NCBI RefSeq assembly: GCF_000203795.2
Contig: NW_006281105.1
Location: 620,001 to 684,000 of the forward strand
From: Batrachochytrium dendrobatidis JAM81
Lineage: Eukaryota > Chytridiomycota > Chytridiomycetes > Rhizophydiales
Length of the DNA stretch: 64,000 bases
Direction of reading: 5' to 3'
In this document: in pieces, positions 1-9,224 of the stretch
How the letters are laid out: each line of letters opens with the position of its first letter
Numbering within the stretch: position 1 is the stretch's first letter
The notes under the pieces: generated by a model
What the model was told of the DNA's origin: nothing
The model's input: the letters and a program-made list of their open reading frames with translations, nothing else
Databases searched by the model: none
Position numbers and translations under genes: made by a program

Positions 1-2
1 CC

Positions 3-305
3 TGGACTCTACATGATGGTGGATATTCTGATGATTCTGAAAGTATGCTCAATGACGATGATGATACATCGATCAATACCCACCATAGCAATGCTACCAA
101 TAATAAGCCACAGTATCCCATTGTCAACTTTTTTGCTGACGGTACTCGCGGACCCATTAGTGGATCTCGTCCTAGACGCTGCGATTATATTATGACTGCT
201 GATGGTCATGTTCAAGTCGGTCAGTATCCCCGTCATGTTGTGCATCGTCGATCTGATGGTCGCTGGGTAATTCAAAACGACTGGGTAACCTACAAATCCA
301 TATAA
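3..305 (+). CDS. 3' end of an unrecognised protein gene (truncated by window edge)
   Basis: An open frame runs in from the window edge and stops at TAA 303-305, giving about 100 C-terminal residues. It opens with an acidic, Asp/Ser-rich stretch (DDDD near residue 18) and then a more ordered, Arg/Gly-containing segment with YPIVNFFADGTRGP and a C-terminal WVIQNDWVTYKSI. I do not recognise the family. The composition change from a low-complexity acidic region to a hydrophobic/aromatic tail suggests a real C-terminus rather than a chance ORF. The same stretch is open in other frames, so the frame choice rests on codon texture and the terminal stop only. It is followed by about 430 bp of AT-rich non-coding DNA. 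Confidence 0.5.
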   Translation, partial: WTLHDGGYSDDSESMLNDDDDTSINTHHSNATNNKPQYPIVNFFADGTRGPISGSRPRRCDYIMTADGHVQVGQYPRHVVHRRSDGRWVIQNDWVTYKSI

Positions 306-738
306 ATTCTATATTCCATTTAAACCTGTTTTTTTCCGTTTTGCTGCATCTTTGTATTTTGTATATACTGTCGTTGGTTGGAACAAGATGAGGCCATGTC
401 TATTTTTTGAATTGATGTCATTTTTGGTTATTACAGGGCAGATCTACCCATTTGGGGTATTTTATTATTGTCCAGCCAGCTTGAATATTTCAAATTTCAT
501 TTAGCTGCAATAAACCATTTTATACATCAAGCAATAGCCTTGCAATAGTATATGCAAAAGACAGGCTGATGACAGTTTGTGGTGTTGATTGAATTTACAG
601 CAATTATGTATGCACCAAAAACCGATTTGGTTTATTTTATAGCAAGATTCAAGCCACAAATTTATTTCTATTTGAACAATGCGATGATTTTTATTTGAAT
701 ATACACAGCAACAGCAACAGGAATTTGAAATTATAGTT
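306..738. other. Intergenic, AT-rich; nothing recognised
   Basis: This is 3' flank between a plus-strand gene end and a minus-strand gene end (convergent). It has T-rich runs just after the stop at 305 that would suit a 3' UTR. No convincing ORF, repeat or RNA gene was seen. Confidence 0.5.
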
Positions 739-1080
739 CTATTTCATATTGCTTGATTGTAGTTCCTGAGTAATACGATTGGCTGCAGTATATAATTCTC
801 CTGCTGCCATTGATTCTGGCGACATCATGACTTGATCCAATATATCAAGAAACATATCATTTGATGAATGTATTTGATGACGATGTACTGATATAATTGA
901 TTTCGATGATGATGCAGACGATGCGGGTGATGCGGGTGATGGCCAAGGAACTCGAGTGACTTGATCAACTTCAATCTGGTTTGTAGATGTGGATAGTCGG
1001 TGTAAACAGGATGGCTTGTTAGATGGCAATGGTGAATGTAAAGTAATGGGACTGCTTTCTATTTGAAATGGACGATCCAT
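739..1080 (-). CDS. Small uncharacterised protein (113 aa)
   Basis: A single-exon ORF of 113 codons starts at ATG 1080-1078. The first 70 residues are Ser/Pro-rich and probably disordered (PWPSPASPASSASSSK). The last 45 residues look like an amphipathic helix pair (DMFLDILDQVMMSPESMAAGELYTAANRITQELQ). The C-terminal part resembles the short helical subunits of small scaffold complexes, but I cannot name a family. The gene is divergent from the FAHD1-like gene, with 312 bp between their start codons. It could be a spurious ORF, but the sharp change from low complexity to helical sequence argues for coding. Confidence 0.5.
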   Translation of the reverse strand: MDRPFQIESSPITLHSPLPSNKPSCLHRLSTSTNQIEVDQVTRVPWPSPASPASSASSSKSIISVHRHQIHSSNDMFLDILDQVMMSPESMAAGELYTAANRITQELQSSNMK

Positions 1081-1392
1081 TCTGATGACCCACTACAATT
1101 GTAACTCGTATTGATGGTTCAAATGGATTCAATAGCGACAAGAATATTTGCAGTTATTTTGGCGGTTCCAATTATTGAATAGCGCGCTTAGTTGAGCATC
1201 GCTCGAGTATGCAATGAATTAAAGAGTTTTAAAGGATACCAAGTGAATGTTGATACTATTGAATAAACATGAATTAGTGATTGAATTTAAGCATAAATGT
1301 ACTAGTGATTGGATTCAGTCATGAATGCAAATCTATTTCAATCTTGTCCAACTGCAAATTATCGCATTTGGTAGATTGACTAATCCAGCATC
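1081..1392. other. Divergent promoter region between small ORF and FAHD1-like gene
   Basis: This 312 bp interval lies between the start codons at 1080 (minus) and 1393 (plus). It contains two imperfect direct repeats of the type gaatTAGTGATTGAATTTAAGC / gTACTAGTGATTGGATTCAG near 1270-1320. No ORF is supported. It presumably holds both promoters. Confidence 0.4.
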
Positions 1393-2562
1393 ATGAGTGC
1401 AAGATCGTTTGTGCAGACTGGTCGCAAGATTGTTGCCATTGGTCGCAATTATGCGTAAGCAAATGTTGTTAGACTTGTGTGTGTATAGGATACTAACTTT
1501 ATATACATCAAGGCAGCATGCCAAGGAGCTCGGCAATGCAGTACCAGACAAACCCATGTTTTTTATCAAGCCAACCTCATCCTACTTGCAATCACCTGGG
1601 TCTATTGAGATCCCCCACAACACTGTTGTCCATCATGAAAGTATGCACCCATTTATTTACAGAATTCTATTGCAAACAATGTAGTGCTGAATCTGAATCT
1701 GTATCTGAATCACTGCTTGATAGTTGAACTTGGAGTTGTGATTGGTAAAGATGGCAGGGATATTCCAGAAACTGCTGCCGAGTCTTATATTGCAGGATAC
1801 TGTTTGGCGCTTGATATGACTGCTCGCAACTTGCAGGTAGATCTATGCAGCATCCATTCCAATCATTTTAATTTTATCTGATAATTTTATCCAAATCTAT
1901 ATGGGATGGCAGGATGATGCCAAGAAAAAAGGATACCCATGGACAGTAGCCAAGGGATACGATACATTTACACCAGTGGGCGACTTTATTCCCGTATCAA
2001 ACGTCAAGGACCATTCAAATCTGAATCTAAGTCTCAAGGTAATGCCTTTTATGGCTTGTGATTGACGAATGCATTTTTTAGCTCAGTTGCATATACATTT
2101 ATGATTAATCTTTTGATATTGTGAATGAAACAGGTCGATGGACATGTCAAGCAAAATGGGACTACTAAGGATATGATATTCAGGCAAGCCAGATATGATG
2201 TGTTGAAGATCGCATGAATTTGTTATATTGTCAAATATATTGAACAAGAAACAAGGCTAACTATGTGAACTGATGAATTTAGAATTCCTAAACTGATCAG
2301 CCATGTTAGTACCGTTATGCGACTAGAAAAAGGAGATGTCATTCTTACTGGTACACGTACAATTAATTTATAGTAAACATGTAAGACGTATATTGGTTAA
2401 CTCGTGGCAATATATTTAGGTACACCAGAGGGAGTTGGACCGATTGCACCAGGAAATGTGTTGGAAGGATTGCTGGAAGATCCAACAACCAAGAAGCCAA
2501 TCTCCAGCATTACATTTTCAGTGGTGTCTAGATCCAAACCCCCACCAGGAGTGGATCAATAA
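1393..2562 (+). CDS. FAHD1: Fumarylacetoacetate hydrolase-family protein, FAHD1-like acylpyruvase
   Basis: Seven exons (1393-1454, 1513-1640, 1724-1836, 1913-2038, 2134-2183, 2283-2350, 2420-2562) join to 229 residues, close to the usual length of FAHD1, a mitochondrial/cytosolic acylpyruvate hydrolase and oxaloacetate decarboxylase. The N-terminus keeps GRKIVAIGRNYA and KELGNAVPDKPMFF. The metal site is carried by IELGVVIGK, by the DMTARNLQ...GYPWTVAKGYD block and by the glycine loop GDVILTGTPEGVGP. Each exon join restores the family alignment and the frame. Intron 5 uses a GC donor (AG|GCAAGC at 2184) with a normal AG acceptor. The stop TAA follows PPPGVDQ. The start ATG (MSARSFVQTGRK) is the only one consistent with the conserved start of the domain; no strong mitochondrial presequence is seen. 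Confidence 0.93.
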
Positions 2563-2752
2563 ACCAATTCAGTTGACACTATTTCAAATAAAACAGTACT
2601 TTAACAGCGCTATTCCTGAAAATAGAGCGAGTGCATAAGCAGCGTGGGATTCCAACAATGTCGATTCTTGAGTGGATTTGCACCGCGTTGTAATGGTTTC
2701 GTTTGAGTAAACCGCACTTTTACCAGACATTCTTCACCAACCAGCCAGAGCC

Positions 2753-4036
2753 ATGAGTGCTACAGTTGTGTACTCCAATGCTATAAAACTAAAGACTGAA
2801 CTACATCATTTTATATCCACTTTGGATTCAGGGCAGGGATCCCCTGCTCTTCAATGTATGTAAAGCCCATTTGCTTCTAGTTGTGAAACCATGCATATCT
2901 CTACACAGGGTGGCATTCCAAGTCTGGCATATGTGCTATAATTTTCCTGCAATTGACAACTGCATTTATTAGTGTCTAGCACTCATACAATTTCTGAATT
3001 TATATGATATGAATTGGCTAATTGCGCCGTTTCTTGGATACATACGCATTCTGAATCGTAATTCAATCTTCAAATATATCTGCTTCAGCCAAGGTTAGGG
3101 CAGGACTGAACAATCTACAGAGATCTATTGATGATTTGGAGATGCTTTCAAGGCGGGAAGTTACTTCCGTAAAACGGGAGATCACATCTGGGTACGTTTC
3201 AATATTCAGTTCATTTATTGGATCAATGCTGAGTAGGCTATTTTATGTGCAGCTGTATGCGGTTGATATTCATGACCAAATTTATAAACTTTAAATGTTT
3301 CCAAGATATACGTTTATTGTGTTTTTTGTTTATTAACATAGATACTGCATTGATTTGAAATTACAGACGAGCATCAACATTGCGAGACGAGCATTGTCAG
3401 ATCCAATCTGCATTTGATCGATATTGTAGCATAGAGAGTGCACGGGTGAGCATGTATTGCACTCATTAAAGTCTTCAACTCTAGCAGAATGGCAACAAGA
3501 TTGCCAAAGTAATTGATTCAATTTGTACAGCTATTCTAAATATTGATATGATATGTAGATTGCCTCGGAACAACGACAAGAGCTATTAGGGTTGGATAAT
3601 TCATTGGTATGTATCAACCTAGACTGTTTTAAATTCACCGAATCTGAGCGCATCATTTATTTCGGTATTTCAATTTTACACTTTTCATCAGCAACAACGA
3701 AACAGTGGTGCAAACCACTTTAATCATCCTGAAGAGCAAAGCACAATTCTCATGATGGATGGTCTCATTAATGAACGCAACGTTCTTGAGGGTGCAGAAC
3801 AAAGTATTGAGCAGTATCTTACAATGGGTCGAAACGCTCTCCATGAGCTCTATGAGCAACGATCTATGCTTAAATCTACACAAAAACGACTGTTAGATGT
3901 CGCAAATTCACTTGGCTTGTCATCTTCAGTAATTAGATTTATTGAGCAACGAACAGCTGCTGATCAGTGGATTTTGTATGGAGGACTTGCAGGAACATGT
4001 CTGATCTTGTGGGCTATTGTGCATTATTTTGGATGA
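2753..4036 (+). CDS. BOS1: Membrin/Bos1-type Golgi SNARE (GOSR2 homologue)
   Basis: Five exons (2753-2855, 3089-3191, 3367-3445, 3559-3606, 3692-4036) give 225 residues. This is the tail-anchored Qb-SNARE of ER-Golgi transport, which pairs with Sed5, Sec22 and Bet1. The N-terminal half is a helical bundle with alternating hydrophobic and charged residues (LNNLQRSIDDLEMLSRREV). The SNARE helix spans roughly residues 140-200 (GAEQSIEQYLTMGRNALHEL, then QKRLLDVANSLGLSSSVIRFIEQR). The C-terminus is a single membrane anchor (WILYGGLAGTCLILWAIVHYF) ending three residues from the stop. The LLDVAN.LGLS.S.....IE.R block is diagnostic of GOSR2/membrin. All introns are GT-AG. The gene converges on the deoxyhypusine hydroxylase gene, with stops 144 bp apart. 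Confidence 0.93.
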
Positions 4037-4180
4037 GATATTGAAACACTCGGTTGATGGATTAGCGTATATATTTTAAAATACATGTATACCATTTTGA
4101 AAGCTAGTTACAACACATCTCAGCCATTCAATGCGCTGCTGCAGTTGATCGAAAAAGGGTAGTGCTGAAATAAATGCTAT

Positions 4181-5557
4181 TTATTGTCCCAAGCCATTTG
4201 CATACTGGAATTCACCAGAGCTTTCGTGCTCTAACATGTCTAATCCAATGACACAACTTTCGCGAACGACTTGCTCCGGATCATTGACAAACTTTTGTAA
4301 CACTTGAAAACATTCGGGATAAGCAATCGATCCAAGTGCTTCAGCAGCTTCGTGGCGAACCATTGCAGATTCAGAAGTGTTTGACAGCACTTTGATAAGT
4401 GAGGGAATGCTTGCTGGATGCTGCATCTGACCAAAAATATATGCTATGATTACATGTAAACATTCAACACATCCAGACTTGAATAATTGACAACCATCAA
4501 ATGTAACTAAATATTTACCTATTTCGTGACGAAACAGGGCACTATTATCAGCAAAACCATCAGCAAGAGCAAGTACATCTTCCGAGTTGCCCCGATTACG
4601 CAAAGCAAACATGGCACGGTATCGTTCAAACAAAGACTTGTTATCATCCAAAAGGGTTTCACGAAGTTGTTTTGTCAATAAATGGGCATGTTTAGCTGCA
4701 GGTGCAGGATCTACAGACGAGTACATACTTGAATCAAGATATTAATACAGATTCAAACTCAAATTCAGAACTTGACAAAGTGTTAAAAGCTCACCAGGAA
4801 TCTTCCTCAGAGACATCGTTGTTTTCAGCCTTGCTCATTTCATATTTGATTTTCTCGATAGCAAGCACAGTTGTTTCTCGTACCTCCACGACATCATCTT
4901 TCAAAAAAGGTTGCAGAATTTCCAAAGCAGACGGATCTGCAATCGCACCAAGCGCCTCGGCAGCCTAGTATTTGCAATCAAATTGAATGTCATTGATTTT
5001 AAAAACATAATTGTACAGCAGGCCTATAAGTTGGTACAGATTCGATTATATCCGATCACCTCGTGGCGGACCATGGGCTGTTCCTGCATGTTTCTCAACA
5101 CCCGAGTTAGGTATGGAATGGCATGAGAGTTTTTCATTTGACCAAGAACATATGCAAGCTCATGCTTAAGAAGAGCAGAAGGATCGACAAATGCTATTTA
5201 AATAGGATCAAGTAATGCATTAATTGGATTAAGCAGGTTTAATTGTGTTGGATAAAAGGTAGTGAAGCAAGTCATTCACATCATACAAATCGAGAAACAA
5301 ATTCAATGAATGCATGCCTACTGCAACTTGTAGGAAACCAACTAGTATTCTTGCATAAATTCACCTTGAGCAATAATATCGACTGCTTGGTTGGTTTTAA
5401 GCGCCTTGAGAGTAAAAAGAGCTCGAAACCGCTTAGAAAGTGGGTTCTCTGCCGAGCAAAGAGATTCCTGAAGTAATGCATAGGTTTCTTGAGATGCAGT
5501 GACAATCTGGCTGTCTGATGGCTCAGGCATACGCTCTGACTCGTGCTTCATTTCCAT
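4181..5557 (-). CDS. LIA1: Deoxyhypusine hydroxylase (HEAT-repeat di-iron enzyme)
   Basis: Five exons (5365-5557, 5060-5193, 4795-4964, 4519-4727, 4181-4443) join to 322 residues, matching DOHH/Lia1, which hydroxylates deoxyhypusine on eIF5A to finish hypusine formation. All four metal-ligand His-Glu pairs are visible: [33 protein letters not shown] and a second [11 protein letters not shown], arranged in two halves of HEAT repeats. The C-terminus ends [16 protein letters not shown] as in other DOHHs. Splitting His-Glu codons across introns occurs twice. The first ATG (5557-5555) lies inside a solo MITE terminus (CAGCCG...ACGTAAAATGG), with a second ATG two codons later. The frame is open further upstream, so the exact start is uncertain. 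Confidence 0.95.
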
Positions 5558-5575
5558 TTTACGTGAATACGGCTG
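5554..5575 (-). mobile_element. Solo MITE terminal repeat overlapping the DOHH start codon
   Basis: Read on the minus strand, 5575-5554 is a perfect copy of the terminal repeat found on the six MITEs in this window (CAGCCGTATTCACG then TAAAATGG), preceded by TA at 5577-5576. No partner end was found within about 500 bp, so this is a solo terminus or the remnant of a deleted element. The ATG in its inner part is the first in-frame ATG of the DOHH gene. Confidence 0.7.
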
Positions 5576-5932
5576 TAGACGTTGATTGCTGATGAATGGA
5601 CAAAATTTATTTTTGATTTCAAATTGATTCAAGCTTAGCAGTCTGATTCTCTAGTCATTGAAGCATTCATTTCAGAATATTAGAAACTGTTGAATAGATT
5701 TCTAGTCTTTGAATTATTTAAAAAATCAGAATAATTGCTGTTAAAAATTAGTGTATGTGTAGACTAGACTGGTCTGAATGATCCCAAATAGCACACATTT
5801 ACAAGTGATGAACATGCCAATAGCAACTCATGTAAATATCATTTTCGAAATTCATTATTGGCTTGTGTTGAAATCAACCAAATTTTCAATTGGATTCAAC
5901 TTGGTTGATTTCATTACAACTCATTGCGCAGC
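5558..5932. promoter_or_regulatory. Divergent promoter region, DOHH / PET100
   Basis: This 375 bp AT-rich interval lies between DOHH (minus) and PET100 (plus). It contains the solo MITE terminus at its left edge and several AATT/TTGATT repeats (for example near 5870-5920). No ORF is supported. Presumed shared promoter. Confidence 0.4.
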
Positions 5933-6417
5933 ATGCCTCGCATCAACATCAATCTGGAGGTGCTCAAGTTTGGACTCTATATCATGTTTCCAGTGGGTGT
6001 TTTATATGTCTATAACAAACCTGAAATCATGAGCTACTTTCCTTCTACTCAGGTAAGATACCACAGCAAAGGCTTCAAAACACTATTGCCAGCTCAGTAT
6101 CATCTAATTTGTGTCAAACGATTGTAATCAATCTTGCACTTGTACTCTACATTATTTTACAATATGGATAGGATGAGCTGGATTTAGATCGCAAAGAAAA
6201 CCAAAAAGTCATGTTTGTAAGTCTGGCTAATATCTCGTACATGGACTGTCTTGTGATTCTTGCTGAGTTCTCAATTATGCCATGTTGTTCGACTTTATAG
6301 AAAATACCTAGTTCACATGAAGAACTTGGTCAACAAATGGAGATTATTCGACGAAATGCTGCATTGAAAAAGGCTGCTGCCTTGAAAGCCTCTCCTGACT
6401 CACAGGATCAATCATGA
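5933..6417 (+). CDS. PET100: PET100-like cytochrome c oxidase assembly factor
   Basis: Three exons (5933-6052, 6172-6216, 6301-6417) encode 93 residues. The N-terminus NLEVLKFGLYIMFPVGVLYVYNKPE is the PET100 signature: a short matrix-side start, LE.....IY..FPV, one membrane helix and an aromatic N/K-rich exit. It is followed by a charged helix (EELGQQMEIIRRNAALKKAAALK), as in human and yeast PET100, which sits in the mitochondrial inner membrane and chaperones complex IV assembly. Length and topology match the family. Introns are GT-AG. The ATG at 5933 is fixed by the conserved N-terminus. The gene converges on COQ7, stops 176 bp apart. Confidence 0.85.
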
Positions 6418-6593
6418 GAAATATATTTACAATTGCCAATTATCAACAGATTGATGCTTATGAGCAGATTTAACAGCCAAATGGATACTATCCGCAATGC
6501 ATTGTCTAGCTGGCACGAGTTTAAATTGTATGGGATCGTATCAATAATCAAATGTGAAGTGACCTTCATTTATACAAAAGGGCATGCACTTTG

Positions 6594-7439
6594 TTAGAAT
6601 CTGGATGCAATCCAGATTGCTGCACCGCATCCCGTCTTGATCGCATTTGTGAGTATAGGATATGCAGGTGCTTTTTTGGCTTCATGATCCAAGGCTGTTT
6701 CCAGATGCTCCAATTCGTCGTCTCGAAACTGCCGAATAACCTACCCATACAATAGTTAAAGCTTAATGAGTTGGCCAAGTAAAATAAGTGGCAATACAGA
6801 TGCATTGTACTTGCCTCGGTCAGTTTGGTGACCTCAACATCTGGCTTGAGCAAGACAAGTTCTCTGATTTGACTATTGTTCCAATCAGATCATGACAGCA
6901 AGTTAATACATTGACTTAAGATCCGAGTCTTTGATTATAGGGTCAACTAGAACAATTGTGTTTTAGATAAAGCCTTGCCTGTTGTAGTGCTCCCCAATAA
7001 CAGTTTCAACAGCTTCTGTGCAAGCCATTGCTGCCTCTTTCCCCAGTAATGCAGTACCAGCACCTAGACTAAACCCAGCAATCTCCCATAGTGGTCGCAA
7101 TATACTTGGACGAACTCTATTTTCTGATAGAATCGAATCGAATACTCTCAAATGAGTCTTCTCCTGTTCCCACATATCCCCAATGACTTTCTTTAAATGA
7201 GGATCTTTTCCAAGTATAGCCATTTGACCCATGTAGATAAAGTTGGCACCTACTTCGCCAGCTTGATCTACACGAAGCATCATATCAACATGCTCTTTCT
7301 GCTGGACAGTGAGTGGATTGCGGGATGTAGGAAGATGAGTATGAGATATTGAACCAGTGTTGGAATGAACGGTGGTAGAGTAAAGGCGTTTGAATGCAAC
7401 TCCAGCACTCGACTTGGGTAATATATGTATGATTCTCAT
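6594..7439 (-). CDS. COQ7: COQ7, 5-demethoxyubiquinone hydroxylase
   Basis: Three exons (6979-7439, 6815-6872, 6594-6740) give 221 residues. COQ7 is the mitochondrial di-iron hydroxylase of the penultimate step of ubiquinone synthesis. Residues 1-45 are Ser/Arg-rich and fit a mitochondrial presequence. Iron ligands are visible in [27 protein letters not shown] (ExxH), [14 protein letters not shown] and [15 protein letters not shown] (ExxH). The C-terminus [12 protein letters not shown] matches the family's last helix. Both introns use GC donors (AG|GCAAGG at 6978 and AG|GCAAGT at 6814) with AG acceptors; both joins restore the conserved sequence HYNSQIREL and TEVIRQFRD. The start codon is 54 bp from the left end of a MITE that fills the divergent promoter. 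Confidence 0.95.
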
Positions 7440-7493
7440 ACAATCTGATGGTAGATTTGAATGGTTGTTGGCATACTTTTTCTTTTGAATTTA

Positions 7494-7843
7494 CAACTAT
7501 ATTCACGTAAAATAGAATATCTTGCAGCGACTGTTTCGGAATAAGTAGTGATTGCTTTCCTATTACACATCGACTTGAATAGACATTCTCAGTGTCCAAG
7601 ATCGCACGCTGAACAAATCCATTTTATTAAAGTAATTCAGCAAGGTTTAAGAATGGGAGATATGAAGCTTTATTTTGAGGTGCTACTGCTAAACAGTCAC
7701 AGACCATGTTGGATTTGCGAATTTGTAGTTTTATCGACAAGTTTAGAGAGCACAATTGTTCAGTAAATTGTCACCATTTTATGAAATTGACTGTTTTTTG
7801 TATTTTGACACCTTTAGTGTTTCATTTTACGTGAATACAATTG
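7494..7843. mobile_element. MITE copy 1 (350 bp) in the COQ7 divergent promoter
   Basis: Inverted termini: left CAACTATATTCACGTAAAAT (plus strand), right its mirror ending ATTTTACGTGAATACAATTG at 7843. TA dinucleotides flank both ends (7492-7493 and 7844-7845), as in Tc1/mariner-type MITEs. There is no transposase. The inner right end (gacacctttagtgtttcatt) is shared with copies 3 and 4. It occupies nearly all the space between COQ7 (minus, start 7439) and the small plus-strand gene starting at 7884. Confidence 0.75.
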
Positions 7844-7883
7844 TAGCTTTTATTCCAGTACAGTTTGAATACATATCACTTGT

Positions 7884-8251
7884 ATGTTTGGTCCATGGGG
7901 ATTCAAGGTCAGCTATATGCGTAATGCGCTTGCTCTCATGACTGGGATTGTCACAGGCAAGTTTGGTTGATTTTGAGGATTAAGGAATGGTTGAACAACC
8001 ATCAATGATCCAACCTGTCTTGATTGAAGGCATCCATAGAATAGTTTATACGCTAATCTTGAAACTTGTGCTATCTTTAGGAGTCATGCTCACTGATGCG
8101 GGGCTCAAACCTGACTTGGTGGGTGATTGATCTTTTAGATATTTACTACAATGACTTGCTGTATCAAACTGAGCTGATAATCTAATCCTGCTCTTGGTGT
8201 TTACAGTCTATTCCTGTATATGTCCCACCTTCAGATAAAGATCAGAAATAA
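7884..8251 (+). CDS. 51-aa predicted single-pass protein, function unknown
   Basis: Three exons (7884-7956, 8081-8118, 8207-8251) form a clean 51-codon frame. The N-terminus is MFGPWGFKVSYMRNALALMT, followed by a short hydrophobic segment (ALALMTGIVTGVMLTDAG) and a Pro-rich tail SIPVYVPPSDKDQK. Size, a basic N-terminus and one central membrane helix resemble supernumerary subunits or assembly factors of respiratory complexes (PET100 lies two genes away), but I do not recognise it and that role is only a suggestion. Intron 1 uses a GC donor (CAG|GCAAGT at 7957). Consistent phase across two introns, one with a strong GC donor, supports coding. The start codon is 40 bp after the end of MITE copy 1. 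Confidence 0.6.
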
Positions 8252-9224
8252 TCAACAAACCACTATGTGCACTGCAACTCTGTTAAAATGCGACAAGTGT
8301 TTTTCAAACAATATATTAAGATAATCCTTGTTGGATTTGGTATTCTTGGACAAGCAATAGGTTGAATTGTACTATAAAAACTTTGATTATGGTGATTTTT
8401 GAGTTTCATCTGACAAGTATATTCGTCCAGATTTATATCACTATTGTACCTATCCATTACGTCAGTCACTTTGAGTCCATTGTTTCCTTGATGTAATGGT
8501 GATCTAGTTAGGACTTGGATCTACAGGAGTGAATTTAAAAATATAAGCATATTTTGATGAAATCTGGTGAATTAGCAATACTTGCAACTGAATAGTTTCA
8601 TGCTTGCATTGCTGAGATCTACTTGAAATTGGAGTTTAAAGCAGGTTTTTTAATTCTATCAATATCAAAACAAGATTCTGTATATTAACAATCACGTAGT
8701 CATGTCCAGCCAATAAACTTGAATTGACTGGCCATTCAACAACTTAATGGTGGTTAAGCGTATATTAACACGTGATAACACGTGAATACAAAATTTCACT
8801 TTTAGACCAAACGATCTGCAGGCTGCGACCTGCAAGTTTGACTGCAACTGCAAATCAAGTGACGTTGGGTATGACTTACTACTGCTCCTATCATTATTTC
8901 TTTCAAAGTTTATAGGATCAAAGATTCCATTTAGAATATAAATCTATTCTTATTGCAGATGCTTTAAGAAAAATTGACTACACCATCTGGATTGAAGCTT
9001 TGGACACTTATGCATCAACTACTTTTGGATATGTTTACTCTGTATCAATCATGAATATTGACCACTGCATGCGTTAATAAGTTGCTTAAACTGCCATCGA
9101 TTTTCTAACAATATTCAAGGCATTCGCTACTTTGTGGTCGCACAACTACTATTAATTACAGGACTTGAATTTGGTCACTTGTCCAGTTTGAGCTGCATCC
9201 ACCAATTCCTTGGAAAAGCCAATT
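8252..9224. other. Intergenic 0.97 kb upstream of SPT6; two CACGTG sites
   Basis: No supported ORF. The stretch is AT-rich. Two E-box palindromes CACGTG lie 10 bp apart at 8769-8774 and 8779-8784 within the repeat AACACGTGATAACACGTGA, about 440 bp before the SPT6 start. The second continues as CGTGAATACAAAA and may be a worn MITE terminus. Otherwise nothing recognised. Confidence 0.4.

Noticed and set aside
4240..4434. Second ORF overlapping the last DOHH exon
   Set aside because: Out-of-frame reading of a HEAT-repeat exon; the DOHH frame is fixed by four His-Glu motifs.
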